Source of the DNA: Bacillota bacterium
GTDB taxonomy: Bacteria > Bacillota > Clostridia > Acetivibrionales > DTU013
DNA length: 33,689 nt
NCBI GenBank assembly: GCA_023415815.1
Contig: JAEZJL010000004.1
Location: 1 to 33,689, forward strand
Direction: 5' to 3'
Shown here: positions 1-8,656 of the stretch, one piece after another
Layout of the letters: each line of letters begins with the position of its first letter
How positions within the stretch are numbered: the stretch's first letter is position 1
Notes under the pieces: model-generated
What the model saw: the letters and a program-made list of their open reading frames with translations, nothing else
What the model was told of the DNA's origin: nothing
Database searches by the model: none
Made by a program: the position numbers and the translations under genes

Positions 1-404
1 CTTCGACAAAGGAAATCAGCGCTATTGTAAACGATATAAATTCCGGTATCAAAGAGTCGAAGGCCAGTATGGACATAACGGCGGCAACCGTGAACAAGCT
101 CCAGGAGGGTATTGCCGAGACGGAAAAGGCATTCCGGACAATGTCGGATGCCATCGAGGAAACAATAAACGACATAGGCGTACTCTCCGAAAGCGTCAAC
201 AACGTAAATGACAACAAAAGCGAAGTGATAATGTCCATACAGGAGATTTCCGCCATATCCGAGGAGACAGCCGCATCCACCCAGGAGGTTGCAGCCTCGG
301 TGGAAGAGCAGACGACGACCATTGAGGATATGTCGGCCACCGCGGACGGCCTGAGGGAAATAGCCATTAAGCTGTCCGGTTCGATAAACGGTTTCAAATT
401 ATAG
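1..404 (+). CDS. Methyl-accepting chemotaxis protein, C-terminal part (5' end outside window)
   Basis: This is the last ~134 residues of a chemoreceptor. The reading frame (first full codon at base 3) is open to the left edge, so the gene begins outside the window. The visible protein is the C-terminal half of the signalling coiled coil: heptad-like helices rich in Glu, Ala, Ser and Thr, with a methylation-type stretch (SAISEETAASTQEVAASVEEQ) and the usual C-terminal end NGFKL. The hairpin tip that binds CheA and CheW lies upstream and is not seen. No CheR-tethering pentapeptide is present at the C-terminus. A strong terminator follows about 40 bp later. CheW lies convergently downstream, consistent with a chemotaxis locus. 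The ligand cannot be inferred because the sensor domain is missing. Confidence 0.93.
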   Translation, partial: STKEISAIVNDINSGIKESKASMDITAATVNKLQEGIAETEKAFRTMSDAIEETINDIGVLSESVNNVNDNKSEVIMSIQEISAISEETAASTQEVAASVEEQTTTIEDMSATADGLREIAIKLSGSINGFKL

Positions 405-441
405 AATCGCTTTTGCAGCCCGATGTAAAAGCGCCGCTGAT

Positions 442-476
442 AAAAGTCCCGGGGACGTCGAGTTCCCGGGATTTTT
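442..476 (+). terminator. Intrinsic terminator after chemoreceptor
   Basis: Arms 442-453 and 465-476 pair over 12 bp with one G-U pair, an 11-nt loop, and five T at the 3' end. It lies 38 bp after the chemoreceptor stop codon. Confidence 0.85.
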
Positions 477-502
477 GCATATTAGGCGTCCCGCGGAATG
501 CC

Positions 503-540
503 AAAAATAAAACAACCCAACTCCCTCGGGGGTCGGGTTG
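503..540 (-). terminator. Intrinsic terminator after cheW
   Basis: CAACCC (513-518) pairs with GGGTTG (535-540), with an inner CCC/GGG pairing. On the minus strand the hairpin is followed by a run TTTTATTTTT (503-512). It is 53 bp past the cheW stop and back to back with the chemoreceptor terminator. Confidence 0.75.
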
Positions 541-592
541 CTTGTTTCATGCGGATATATCAAACGGAAACGGAGGCTCTCCTTTAGAAAGC

Positions 593-1042
593 CTATCTTG
601 CAACAGCCCTTTCATAATCGTCCATCATAAACACTATACCCAGGTCGAGCATGAGTATAATGCGGTCTCCAACCTTTGCCACGCTGCTTATATATTTGCG
701 CTCAAGGTTTTCGAGCACCTTGGGGGCGCTTTCGATGTCTTTATCGTCAACCTTGATGATTTCCTTTACTTCGTCAACGATAAGGCCGACAATCGCGGCG
801 CCGGTATTTGCCATGATGATTTTAGTATTCTCGTCGAAGTCCTTTACGGGCATTTTGAAACGCTTTCTCAGATTGAACACGGTATGTACCTTGCCTCTGA
901 GATTTACGAGTCCTTCGACATATTCCGGCGTATTCGGGATCTTGAAGATTTCCAGCGTACGCTCAATAATATTTACCTGCTCTATGTCAACGCCAAACTC
1001 CTCACCATTGACATCAAAAATGACCAGCTGCCTTGTTGCCAT
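593..1042 (-). CDS. cheW: Chemotaxis coupling protein CheW
   Basis: A 149-residue single-domain CheW, the usual length. CheW is a cytoplasmic adaptor that links chemoreceptor tips to the CheA kinase. The double beta-barrel signature is visible: a start of the type RQLVIFDVNGEEFGVDI, the central GLVNLRGKVHTVFNLRKRF segment, then GLIVDEVKEI and a C-terminal LMLDLG strand. The ATG at 1042 has a strong AAGGAGGAGG site 4 bp upstream on the minus strand, and a SigA-type promoter lies further up. It sits between the tail of one chemoreceptor and argJ, and argJ is on the same strand 100 bp upstream without a clear terminator, so read-through from argJ is possible. Its nearness to two chemoreceptor genes suggests it serves them, but CheW proteins are often shared across a cell. 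Confidence 0.95.
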   Translation of the reverse strand: MATRQLVIFDVNGEEFGVDIEQVNIIERTLEIFKIPNTPEYVEGLVNLRGKVHTVFNLRKRFKMPVKDFDENTKIIMANTGAAIVGLIVDEVKEIIKVDDKDIESAPKVLENLERKYISSVAKVGDRIILMLDLGIVFMMDDYERAVAR

Positions 1043-1099
1043 AAAACCTCCTCCTTATGACAGACAATGTCGAATTATATTAACATGCGTCTTATGCAT

Positions 1100-1127
1100 A
1101 TTATACCATAATTTGACCTGCCGACAA
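1100..1127 (-). promoter_or_regulatory. SigA-type promoter of cheW
   Basis: Minus-strand TTGTCG (1122-1127), 16-nt spacer, perfect TATAAT (1100-1105). It lies in the short gap between argJ and cheW. Confidence 0.6.
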
Positions 1128-1145
1128 TAGGGAAATTGTTATGTT

Positions 1146-2348
1146 CTAACTTCGATAACTTCCGTTGATTTTTACATAATCGTAGGAGAGGTCGCATGTC
1201 CAGACCCTGTCTGAGAAAACTCCTTTGTTAAGCCTGACAAGCAGCTTTATCTCCTTCTCGTGCAGTATTTCCTTGGCCTTGGCCTCGTCAAACGGCAGAG
1301 CGCAGCCGGATTTGCACACCTGAAGGCCGCCGATGAATATATCGGTATAGGCCGGGTCGAATTCCGCCCCGGAGTAGCCGACAGCCGTTATAATCCTGCC
1401 CCAGTTGGCGTCCTCGCCAAACATGGCCGTCTTTACCAGCGGTGATTTGGCGACCGCGCTTGCGGCCTTATATGCGTCTTCAGAGTTGCCCGCGCCCTCT
1501 ACGGTTATCTCAAGGACCTTTGTGGCGCCCTCGCCATCCCTGGCTATCATTTTTGCCAGGGCGGTACATACCAGCTCCAGACCGTCCCTGAACCTTTCGT
1601 AATCCTCGTCTTCATTTACGACCCCTGAATTGTCCGCCAGGCCGTTTGCAAGCATCAGTACCATATCGCAGACGCTTGTGTCCCCGTCTACCGTTACCCT
1701 GTTGAAGGTCGACTTTACAACCTCCTTGAGCGCTTTGTCAAGAAGCTTCCTGGATATGTTTATGTCTGTGGTGAGTATTCCTATCATGGTAGCCATGTTC
1801 GGATGAATCATCCCCGAGCCCTTTGCCATACCGCCGATGACGACCCTGGAGTCCTGGATCTCAAGCTCGACGGCTATCTCCTTGTGGATCAGATCGGTGG
1901 TCATTATGGCTTCCTCAGCATCGTGGCCTCCGTCGGGCACCATTCCCGAAACCAGCTGCTCTATTCCGTTACGGATAGCGTTCATATCTAGCGGCTTTCC
2001 TATCACTCCCGTAGACCCTACAAGTATGGCTTCGGGACTGCAGTCCAGCTGCTCTGCGGCTATCGACGCCATTTCCTTTGCATCCAGGTAGCCCTGCTCG
2101 CCAACGCAGGCGTTTGCATTCCCGCTGTTTATTATAATTGCGTTTGCATAGCCGCTTTTAATATGCTCCATCGTCACCTGGAGGGAATGGCCCTTTACCC
2201 TGTTCGTCGTAAAAACGCCGGCCGCCGCCGCGCTGTCCTCCGAGCAAATGATGGCAAGATCCTTCTTTCCGTCCTTTTTCAAACCGCAAGCCACACCTGT
2301 AGCGAAAAAGCCTTCAGGCGCCGTTACTCCACCGTTAATTATCTGCAT
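1146..2348 (-). CDS. argJ: Glutamate N-acetyltransferase / amino-acid acetyltransferase ArgJ
   Basis: ArgJ moves the acetyl group from N-acetylornithine to glutamate in the cyclic arginine pathway; many family members also make N-acetylglutamate from acetyl-CoA. The protein is ~400 residues, normal for the family. It is a self-cleaving enzyme: the hallmark KGSGMIHPNMATMI motif is present, with cleavage between Ala and the nucleophilic Thr (about residue 187 from the start used here). Other landmarks are INSGNANAC near the N-terminus and FGEDANWGRI in the C-terminal half. I chose the ATG at 2348: GGAG lies 8 bp before it, whereas an in-frame GTG three codons upstream overlaps that site. No other arginine gene is nearby, which is unusual since argJ often sits with argC, argB or argD. 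Whether it is mono- or bifunctional cannot be decided here. Confidence 0.96.
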   Translation of the reverse strand: MQIINGGVTAPEGFFATGVACGLKKDGKKDLAIICSEDSAAAAGVFTTNRVKGHSLQVTMEHIKSGYANAIIINSGNANACVGEQGYLDAKEMASIAAEQLDCSPEAILVGSTGVIGKPLDMNAIRNGIEQLVSGMVPDGGHDAEEAIMTTDLIHKEIAVELEIQDSRVVIGGMAKGSGMIHPNMATMIGILTTDINISRKLLDKALKEVVKSTFNRVTVDGDTSVCDMVLMLANGLADNSGVVNEDEDYERFRDGLELVCTALAKMIARDGEGATKVLEITVEGAGNSEDAYKAASAVAKSPLVKTAMFGEDANWGRIITAVGYSGAEFDPAYTDIFIGGLQVCKSGCALPFDEAKAKEILHEKEIKLLVRLNKGVFSDRVWTCDLSYDYVKINGSYRS

Positions 2349-2406
2349 TCGCTTCACTCCAGATATTCATTTTATAATTAACAATCCTTTAGTCTCAAAC
2401 ATTTAA

Positions 2407-2435
2407 ATTATACATAAATGTAGAAACCTATTCAA
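2407..2435 (-). promoter_or_regulatory. SigA-type promoter of argJ
   Basis: Minus-strand TTGAAT (2430-2435), 17-nt spacer, perfect TATAAT (2407-2412), about 60 bp before the argJ start. No ARG-box was recognised by eye. Confidence 0.65.
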
Positions 2436-2497
2436 TAAATTAAAAAAATAAAGTGAGGTATCGGATTTCCAGTCAAATGTTAAAAATGTGAAAAATG

Positions 2498-2524
2498 TAG
2501 ATTAATTTTATATTATGTCGATAT
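2498..2524 (+). promoter_or_regulatory. Possible SigD (motility) promoter of the chemoreceptor gene
   Basis: TAGA (2498-2501), 15-nt spacer, GTCGATAT (2517-2524). The SigD consensus is TAAA-N15-GCCGATAA, so this matches 3 of 4 and 6 of 8 bases with the exact spacer, in front of a chemoreceptor gene, which is a typical SigD target. The AT-rich context makes chance matches more likely. Confidence 0.4.
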
Positions 2525-2557
2525 TTATATAGATTTTAAAAAAAAGGAGGCTCGCAG

Positions 2558-4342
2558 ATGAAAAGCATAAGTGCAAAAATTGTTTCGGTATCCGTAGCAA
2601 GCTGTATCCTGGTAGCTGCCATAATCGGCGTGACTGCTGCTCTTACGAGTATTGATTCGAGCAATCGCGAATTGGCCGCCCTTGATGAAACCCTGCGCAG
2701 TAATTTCGATATCACCGCAAGGCTGGAGGTTGAAACTGTGATAAGCGTGCTGGAGGCCTTCAACGGCAGGTATGAGAAGGGCGAACTGTCTTTCGAGGAG
2801 GCAAAGAAGCAGGCAGCGGACACAGTGAGAAGCATAAGGTATAATACGGAGGGCTATTTCTGGATAGACACGGTCGAGGGAGTGAACGTAGTGCTTCCGA
2901 CGGATACCGAGAAAAAGACGGAGGGTACGAACCGCTATGAATCGAAGGACACCAAGGGTAATTTTTATGTGCATGATTTTATCAGCAACGGCTTAAAAGA
3001 CGGCGGGGGATATACGGACTACTGGTTTATTAAGCTGGGCGGGACGGAGCCCATGCCTAAAAGAAGCTACACCCTTGCATTCAAGCCCTTCGACTGGGTG
3101 GTCGGCACCGGAAATTATATAGACGACATTGAGGCCGCGGTATCCGAGGAAAAAGAGAGGCTTAACGGCAAAATGGCAAAAACCCTGGCCATCATCCTGG
3201 CCTTGACGCTGCTCTCCACCCTATTGGCGGTTTTGGCTTCCCTGTATCTCGGCTTCAGGATATCTAAACCTATAAAAAGCGTCACCGGGCTGCTGAACAA
3301 AACGGCGGAGCTGGATCTTTCGGAAGACGGCAGGATTATTCCGCTGACAAATAAAAAAGATGAGACGGGCGTCATGGCAAAGGCCTTGAACGGAATGCAA
3401 AAATCCCTGCGCAGGATGGTGACGGATATATCCGACATATCCGGCAATCTCGCCTCCCACTCCCAGGAACTGACCGCCTCGGCGAATGAAAATACAAGAA
3501 CCATCGGACAGGTAGCCAAAACCATCGGTGAGATCGCGGAAAGCAACAACGGCCTGTCTGCAAATGTCCGGGACACTACCGCAACGATAGCGGACATCAC
3601 TAAAACCATCAGTGAGGTGAGCGTCATTACCGAGGAAGGCGCCGATTATGCGGCCCGGTCTCTGGAAATGGTAAAAGAGGGAGAAAAGGCCGTTGAGATT
3701 CAATCGGAAAGGATGAAGGAGAATATCGAGGTTTCCCGCCAGGTGGGCGGTTCCATACAGGAATTGAACGGTATGATGCAGAAAATAGGCAGTATAGTCA
3801 ATGTAATTACGTCCATAGCCGGGCAGACAAACCTGCTTGCCCTTAATGCGGCGATAGAGGCGGCAAGGGCCGGTGAGGCCGGCAAAGGGTTTGCCGTCGT
3901 ATCCGAGGAAATACGGAAGCTGGCGGAGGGCTCAACCTCGGCCGCCAAGGAAATCACCCAGATAATAAGCGACACCACCGGCAAGACCGCGCTTGTAGTC
4001 CGGAACATGGACAGTGCATACCAGATAGTGAGCGCACAGGATGAGGCCATCAGCGCTACCAAAGCAGCCTTCGGGAAGATAAAGGAATCGGCCGAGGAAA
4101 TAGTGAACAGGACGAATGTATCCGATACGTCCCTGAAGCGCTTGATTGCGATGTCCGGTGAGATTGACAAAAAGGCCCGCGAAATGGCTGAGGCTTCCGA
4201 AGGGACTGCGGCAAGCATGGAAGAGATAGCGGCCACGAGCCAGCAGCAGCTGGCGTCGGTCGAGCTTATAGAGCAATTCTCGCACGAGCTGGCAAAAGCG
4301 GCTGAGGAGCTGCTTTCGCAGGTCTCAAGCTTCAAGCTGTAA
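2558..4342 (+). CDS. Methyl-accepting chemotaxis protein with sCache_2 sensor domain
   Basis: A complete 594-residue chemoreceptor. Order: TM1 (about 7-29), an extracellular single-Cache domain of the sCache_2 type (about 37-200; note the segment with GYFWIDTVEGVNVVLPTDTE and the later FDWVVGTGNYIDDI), TM2 (about 205-232), HAMP (about 233-285), and the cytoplasmic signalling domain. The signalling tip is nearly canonical at about residues 414-456 (IAGQTNLLALNAAIEAARAG, then GKGFAVVSEEIRKLAE) and should bind CheA and CheW. There is no CheR-tethering pentapeptide. sCache_2 receptors often sense small carboxylates or similar metabolites, but the ligand here is unknown. The ATG has AAGGAGG 7 bp upstream. 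A possible SigD promoter lies upstream and a strong terminator follows. Confidence 0.97.
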   Translation: MKSISAKIVSVSVASCILVAAIIGVTAALTSIDSSNRELAALDETLRSNFDITARLEVETVISVLEAFNGRYEKGELSFEEAKKQAADTVRSIRYNTEGYFWIDTVEGVNVVLPTDTEKKTEGTNRYESKDTKGNFYVHDFISNGLKDGGGYTDYWFIKLGGTEPMPKRSYTLAFKPFDWVVGTGNYIDDIEAAVSEEKERLNGKMAKTLAIILALTLLSTLLAVLASLYLGFRISKPIKSVTGLLNKTAELDLSEDGRIIPLTNKKDETGVMAKALNGMQKSLRRMVTDISDISGNLASHSQELTASANENTRTIGQVAKTIGEIAESNNGLSANVRDTTATIADITKTISEVSVITEEGADYAARSLEMVKEGEKAVEIQSERMKENIEVSRQVGGSIQELNGMMQKIGSIVNVITSIAGQTNLLALNAAIEAARAGEAGKGFAVVSEEIRKLAEGSTSAAKEITQIISDTTGKTALVVRNMDSAYQIVSAQDEAISATKAAFGKIKESAEEIVNRTNVSDTSLKRLIAMSGEIDKKAREMAEASEGTAASMEEIAATSQQQLASVELIEQFSHELAKAAEELLSQVSSFKL

Positions 4343-4350
4343 AAACAAAG

Positions 4351-4371
4351 AGCCCTTGTATAAACAGGGCT
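4351..4371 (+). other. Small stem-loop after chemoreceptor
   Basis: AGCCCT (4351-4356) pairs with AGGGCT (4366-4371); only three T follow. It directly precedes a better terminator, so it may be a weak first terminator or an mRNA-stabilising end. Confidence 0.4.
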
Positions 4372-4388
4372 TTCCGGCCGTTAAGACG

Positions 4389-4423
4389 AAGGATGGGCAC
4401 ATGAGGCTGCGCCCATCCTTTTT
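4389..4423 (+). terminator. Intrinsic terminator after chemoreceptor
   Basis: A perfect 10-bp stem, AAGGATGGGC (4389-4398) with GCCCATCCTT (4411-4420), a 12-nt loop and five T. The remaining ~200 bp to the next gene holds only weak stem-loops (for example around 4577-4605) and no coding signal. Confidence 0.88.
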
Positions 4424-4630
4424 GCAGTGCCTCGGTTTCTTCATGGATTAATCAGTCATCGAGATCATCGCAATCTTTATGGGAATTTATCACAGAACTG
4501 CCGGTTCCCTTATATATACCGGTTCGCCGCATGCATGATTTAAGCGCGGCGGCGCAATCGGATATCAAGCCTGTCTGTGAAGGTATATACATAAAATATA
4601 CATCTTCAGGCTGGGCAGGCTGTCCGCAGG

Positions 4631-6544
4631 CTACCAGGGCTTTTTGCCTTCGGGGTTGTACTTGCTCGACTTAAGCACGGCGTCGTCGTCCTTCATCTGC
4701 AGAGGAATGGTTGAAACCACGATATGCTTGTGCTTCATAAGCTCTCTCTCGATAAATACTCTCGTCTGGTTGTGCAGAAGCCGGTGCCACCACTTGCTGA
4801 CGGAAAACTGAGGCAATATGACCGTGATGATATCTCCCGGCTGATAATCGTATTCCTCAGACTGTATAAACCTCAAAAGGGGATCTACTACCTTGCGGAA
4901 GGGTGAATACTTGATTATAAGCGGAATATCCGTTTTTACCCTGTCGTAGTTTTTGCGTATTTTTTCAGCGCTTTCCTCGTCAACGGCGATAGAAAAGGCC
5001 GTGACATTATCGGAAATAGTGCTTGCATATCTCAAGGCCCGGATGCTGGACCTGTTCAGGCTTTCAACCGGGACGATCACCCTGTTGCGGTAATGCTCCT
5101 TTGATATGTCCAGCTTCTCCAATTCCTCGGGACTGATTCTCAGCTGCTTGGATATGGCAAAATAGTGTTTTTTAACCTTAAGCATGAGGAACATGAGCAG
5201 CGGCACCAGGAAGACCACGATATAAGCTCCCTCGGTGAATTTTGTTATTGCTATGATAATTACGACGATCCCGGTGACAAATGCGCCCAGACCGTTGACC
5301 ACCGCCTTGGGCGCCCAATTCCTGCCCCTGCTCCGCAGCCATTTCAGCAGCATGCCGGACTGCGACAGCGTAAAGGAGATAAAGACTCCTATCGCATAGA
5401 GGCCTATCAGGCGCGACACATTGGCGTTAAATACGATAATCAGGAGCGCCGACAAAACGGAAAGGATGATGATCCCGTTTGAATAGCTGAGCCTGTCGCC
5501 CCTCATTTTAAGCTGCCTGGGTACGAAGCCGTCGTTCGCCATTACGGAGATAAGCATCGGAAAGCCGGAAAACGAGGTGTTGGCCGCAAGCACGAGAATG
5601 AGCAGCAGCGAGCCGGTTATGAAATAAAAAAATACCGAATTCAGGAAGCCCGTACGGCCGAAGATGCTGTCGGCCATCTGAATCAGGACGGACTGCTGCC
5701 CGTCTCCCGGAGTGGCATGATATATGTTTGCCAGCACGGAGGTTCCCCCGAAGAGCACCAGTATGATGAGCGCGAGCAGCAGCAGGACCATTCTGGCATG
5801 CTTGACGGCCGGTCGCTTGAAATTCGGCACGGCATTGCTCACGGCCTCAATGCCCGTCAGAGCCGAACAGCCGTTGGAAAACGCCCTGAGCAGCAGGATA
5901 ACGGTTACCGCCCCTGTGCCGTAATAGCCCTCGTAAGGGGCGGCCGGCTGAATAACGGGCACTCCGGCAAAGTATTTGTAGAAGCCCGTAATCAGCATCG
6001 ACAGGATTGCCAGAACGAACAGGTATGCAGGTATGCCGAACATCTTTGAGGATTCCCGTATCCCTCTGAGATTCCCTATGGTAAGCAATGCAATAATGAC
6101 GATGCAGATAGGCACGGTATAAGGCCTGATGCCCATAAAGGCCGAGGTCAGCTGCTGGACGCCCGAGGAAACGCTGACGGCCACGGTGAGCACATAATCA
6201 ATGGACAGTGACGAGCCTGCCGCGACCCCAGCAAATACCCCGAGATTGTCCTTCGCGACCACATATGCCCCGCCGCCGTTAGGATAGCTTTCTATCGTCT
6301 GCCGGTATGACATTACAAGCAGCAGGAGCAGTCCTATGATAGCCGCCGATATCGCGATCACGTAATGATAGGACAGGAGGCCGATAACGGGAATCAATAC
6401 AAGCAGCATCTCCTCTCCGGCATAGGCGACAGACGATATAGCGTCGCTGGCCAGAATGGGCAGCCCCCATTTGACGCTCAGCTTTTCGTCGTTTATAGCT
6501 TCATTTTTCAACGGTTTACCTATAATAAATCTTTTTATACTCAT
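4631..6544 (-). CDS. kimA: KimA-like high-affinity potassium importer (APC superfamily)
   Basis: A 637-residue membrane protein that reads like Bacillus subtilis KimA (formerly YdaO), a K+/H+ symporter. Shared landmarks are the N-terminal SIKRFIIGKPLK, SDAISSVAYAGEE, SYRQTIESYPNGGGAYVVAKDNLG, the core GCSALTGIEAVSNAVPNFK, and the end of the transport domain GVFISFTLSQSGM. About 12 membrane helices are followed by a ~170-residue cytoplasmic domain (from about 465) of the kind that binds c-di-AMP in KimA. It is divergent from a sensor kinase/regulator pair, with 270 bp between them. I see no ydaO-type c-di-AMP riboswitch in that gap. A minus-strand TATAAT lies at 6604-6609 without a good -35. 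The start has GGGGAGGAG at a rather long 12-bp spacing. Amino-acid transport is the main alternative, but resemblance to KimA runs over the full length. Confidence 0.85.
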   Translation of the reverse strand: MSIKRFIIGKPLKNEAINDEKLSVKWGLPILASDAISSVAYAGEEMLLVLIPVIGLLSYHYVIAISAAIIGLLLLLVMSYRQTIESYPNGGGAYVVAKDNLGVFAGVAAGSSLSIDYVLTVAVSVSSGVQQLTSAFMGIRPYTVPICIVIIALLTIGNLRGIRESSKMFGIPAYLFVLAILSMLITGFYKYFAGVPVIQPAAPYEGYYGTGAVTVILLLRAFSNGCSALTGIEAVSNAVPNFKRPAVKHARMVLLLLALIILVLFGGTSVLANIYHATPGDGQQSVLIQMADSIFGRTGFLNSVFFYFITGSLLLILVLAANTSFSGFPMLISVMANDGFVPRQLKMRGDRLSYSNGIIILSVLSALLIIVFNANVSRLIGLYAIGVFISFTLSQSGMLLKWLRSRGRNWAPKAVVNGLGAFVTGIVVIIIAITKFTEGAYIVVFLVPLLMFLMLKVKKHYFAISKQLRISPEELEKLDISKEHYRNRVIVPVESLNRSSIRALRYASTISDNVTAFSIAVDEESAEKIRKNYDRVKTDIPLIIKYSPFRKVVDPLLRFIQSEEYDYQPGDIITVILPQFSVSKWWHRLLHNQTRVFIERELMKHKHIVVSTIPLQMKDDDAVLKSSKYNPEGKKPW

Positions 6545-6748
6545 AATACCGCATTGCTCCTCCCCAACGGATGTGTTTCACCACACTTTGATGCATAAGG
6601 ATAATTATAGTCGTTTAATATCAATACTAAAGTCCGTATAAATTTTCTGCCGGGCGTTACCATACGTATTACGGCCGGTTATAAACATTTGTATTTCGTT
6701 CTTATATAGTTTGCGGTGTTTTTCACGGTTTAGTATCGGTTTTGAAAA

Positions 6749-6777
6749 TTGACGCGGACCGGTTATGCATCTATACT
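6749..6777 (+). promoter_or_regulatory. SigA-type promoter of the sensor kinase operon
   Basis: TTGACG (6749-6754), 17-nt spacer, TATACT (6772-6777): five of six bases in both boxes with the ideal spacer. The 8-mer CCGGTTAT lies in the spacer (6759-6766) and is repeated at 6675-6682. Confidence 0.7.
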
Positions 6778-6814
6778 GAAAGCATCATAATCTGTAAAAA
6801 TGCGGGTGATTCGG

Positions 6815-8656
6815 ATGACTGGATCTCTGAAGAGCAAAATATCGCTGATATATATAAGTCTCGTAATGCTTATATTCATAATCGGGCTGTCGGGCTTTTT
6901 CAACCTGTACAGGATGGAGAAGGCTGTGGACGGGCTGATGGTGAACAATTACAAAAGCATCGACGCAATTTCAAGGATGGCGGAGGCTATAGAACGCCAG
7001 GACGGGGCCATGCTTATATATATAAGTATGGACAGGCAGAAGGCCCTTGAGCTTTTTTCCGACAATTACGCCGCCTTTGTCAAATATTATCAGATCGAGG
7101 AGAACAATATAACGGAGCAGGGCGAAAAGAAGCTGGTCGAGGAGCTCGACGGCAAATACAGGACTTATGTCGGGTACTTTTTGCAGCTGCAGGAATATGT
7201 AAACGGCAGCGGAAAAATAACTCCCGCTTCCTTTTATTATGACACGATTCTCCCCCATTTTAACGAAATAAAGCAGTCGCTCGATGATTTACGGCTGCTT
7301 AACGAAAAATCCATGTTTGAGAGCAAGCGGCTGACCGCAGAGAATGTCAGACGGTCCATGTATTTTCTCCTGATCCTTTCCTTCGTCACGGCGGCTGCCG
7401 GCTTTGCCGTTTCACGTTATTTCGTGCTCAGGCTGCTGAGCCCGCTGGACAGGCTGACGGAGTCCATCCGGAGGGTACGGGCCGGAGAGCTGAACCAGCA
7501 GCTGGACATACGCTCCAATGACGAGACCGGCAGGCTCTCCAGGGAATTCAACGAAATGACCCGGAGGCTCCAGAGCTATGAAAAGAGCAATATAGGAACT
7601 CTGATGACGGAGAAGAATAAAACGATGGCTATCGTTAAAAGCATGTCCGACCCAATGCTCGTGCTGGATGACAACTACAGGATAATGCTGATAAACGACG
7701 CCTGCGAGCATTTTTTCGGTATTGCCGAGAAGGAAGCCGCCGGCCGCCATTTCCTTGAAATAATCCGGAACGGAGAGCTGTTCGACCACATCTCGGGCGC
7801 CGTCGAGAGCGGGGAGGAGCACGGCGAAAAGGTGCTTGCGATAAACCGGGACAAGGAATACTTTTTCAATGCCGCGGTAACGGCGGTCAGGAACACGGAG
7901 CAGAAAAACGCCGGGCTCATCGTTGTGCTGCATGACGTGACGGAGTTCAAGGAACTGGAGAAAGTCAAGACCGACTTTGTGGCGACCATATCGCATGAGT
8001 TTAAGACGCCGCTTACGTCCATAATGATGGCGGCCAGCATGCTGCTGGAAAACGGTATGGGAGAGCTGAACGACGACCAGCGGGAAGCGCTGGAGGCTCT
8101 GAAGGAGGATGGCGACAGACTTTCGGGCCTGGTCGGGGAATTGCTGGAGCTTTCGCGCATAGAGTCGGGAAGCGCGGTATACGATATGAAGCCCTGCTCG
8201 GTGCGGTACATAGCGGAGGCCGCCTTAAAGGGTTTTACCGAGTATGCCGCCAAAAGGGGAGTGAGGATAAGCGCCGATATGCAAAGCGGATTGCCGCCGG
8301 TACATGCGGATTCCGAGAAAATCCAGTGGGTCTTCAACAATTTGATAAGCAATGCTTTGAAATATACGGAAGCGGGAGATTCCATAGATATAAGCGCAAG
8401 AGCGGAAAAGGACAGGGTCGTGGTGTCTGTGAAGGACACGGGCTCCGGCATTCCGCCCGAATACCTGGAGCGCATATTCGACAAGTATGTGCAGGTCAAG
8501 GGAAGGGACATCGAGGTCAGGGGCACCGGTCTCGGATTGTCGGTATCAAAGGAGATTATAAACGCGCATAACGGCACGATTTATGCGGAGAGCGAATTGA
8601 ACAACGGCAGCACCTTTACCTTTACGCTGCCGGTTTCAGGAGAGGAGCAGCCATGA
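6815..8656 (+). CDS. Membrane-bound PAS-domain sensor histidine kinase
   Basis: A 613-residue kinase. Order: TM1 (about 7-29), an extracytoplasmic helical sensor region of ~150 residues resembling the four-helix-bundle type, TM2 (about 181-203), HAMP (about 205-257), PAS (about 275-385, with MSDPMLVLDDNYRIMLIND), HisKA with His394 in SHEFKTPLTS, then the ATPase domain with NLISNALKYT, DTGSGIPPEYLERIFDKY and GTGLGLSVSKEI. All catalytic boxes look intact. I use the ATG at 6815 because GGGTGA lies just before it; an ATG five codons upstream (6800) has no ribosome site. The stop overlaps the next start by 4 bp, so the pair is translationally coupled. Divergence from the KimA-like transporter hints at a potassium, osmotic or envelope signal, but that is inference. 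Confidence 0.95.
   Translation: MTGSLKSKISLIYISLVMLIFIIGLSGFFNLYRMEKAVDGLMVNNYKSIDAISRMAEAIERQDGAMLIYISMDRQKALELFSDNYAAFVKYYQIEENNITEQGEKKLVEELDGKYRTYVGYFLQLQEYVNGSGKITPASFYYDTILPHFNEIKQSLDDLRLLNEKSMFESKRLTAENVRRSMYFLLILSFVTAAAGFAVSRYFVLRLLSPLDRLTESIRRVRAGELNQQLDIRSNDETGRLSREFNEMTRRLQSYEKSNIGTLMTEKNKTMAIVKSMSDPMLVLDDNYRIMLINDACEHFFGIAEKEAAGRHFLEIIRNGELFDHISGAVESGEEHGEKVLAINRDKEYFFNAAVTAVRNTEQKNAGLIVVLHDVTEFKELEKVKTDFVATISHEFKTPLTSIMMAASMLLENGMGELNDDQREALEALKEDGDRLSGLVGELLELSRIESGSAVYDMKPCSVRYIAEAALKGFTEYAAKRGVRISADMQSGLPPVHADSEKIQWVFNNLISNALKYTEAGDSIDISARAEKDRVVVSVKDTGSGIPPEYLERIFDKYVQVKGRDIEVRGTGLGLSVSKEIINAHNGTIYAESELNNGSTFTFTLPVSGEEQP

Noticed and set aside
6545..6814. c-di-AMP (ydaO) riboswitch upstream of the KimA-like gene
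   Set aside because: I could not find the conserved helices or an attenuator hairpin in this gap.
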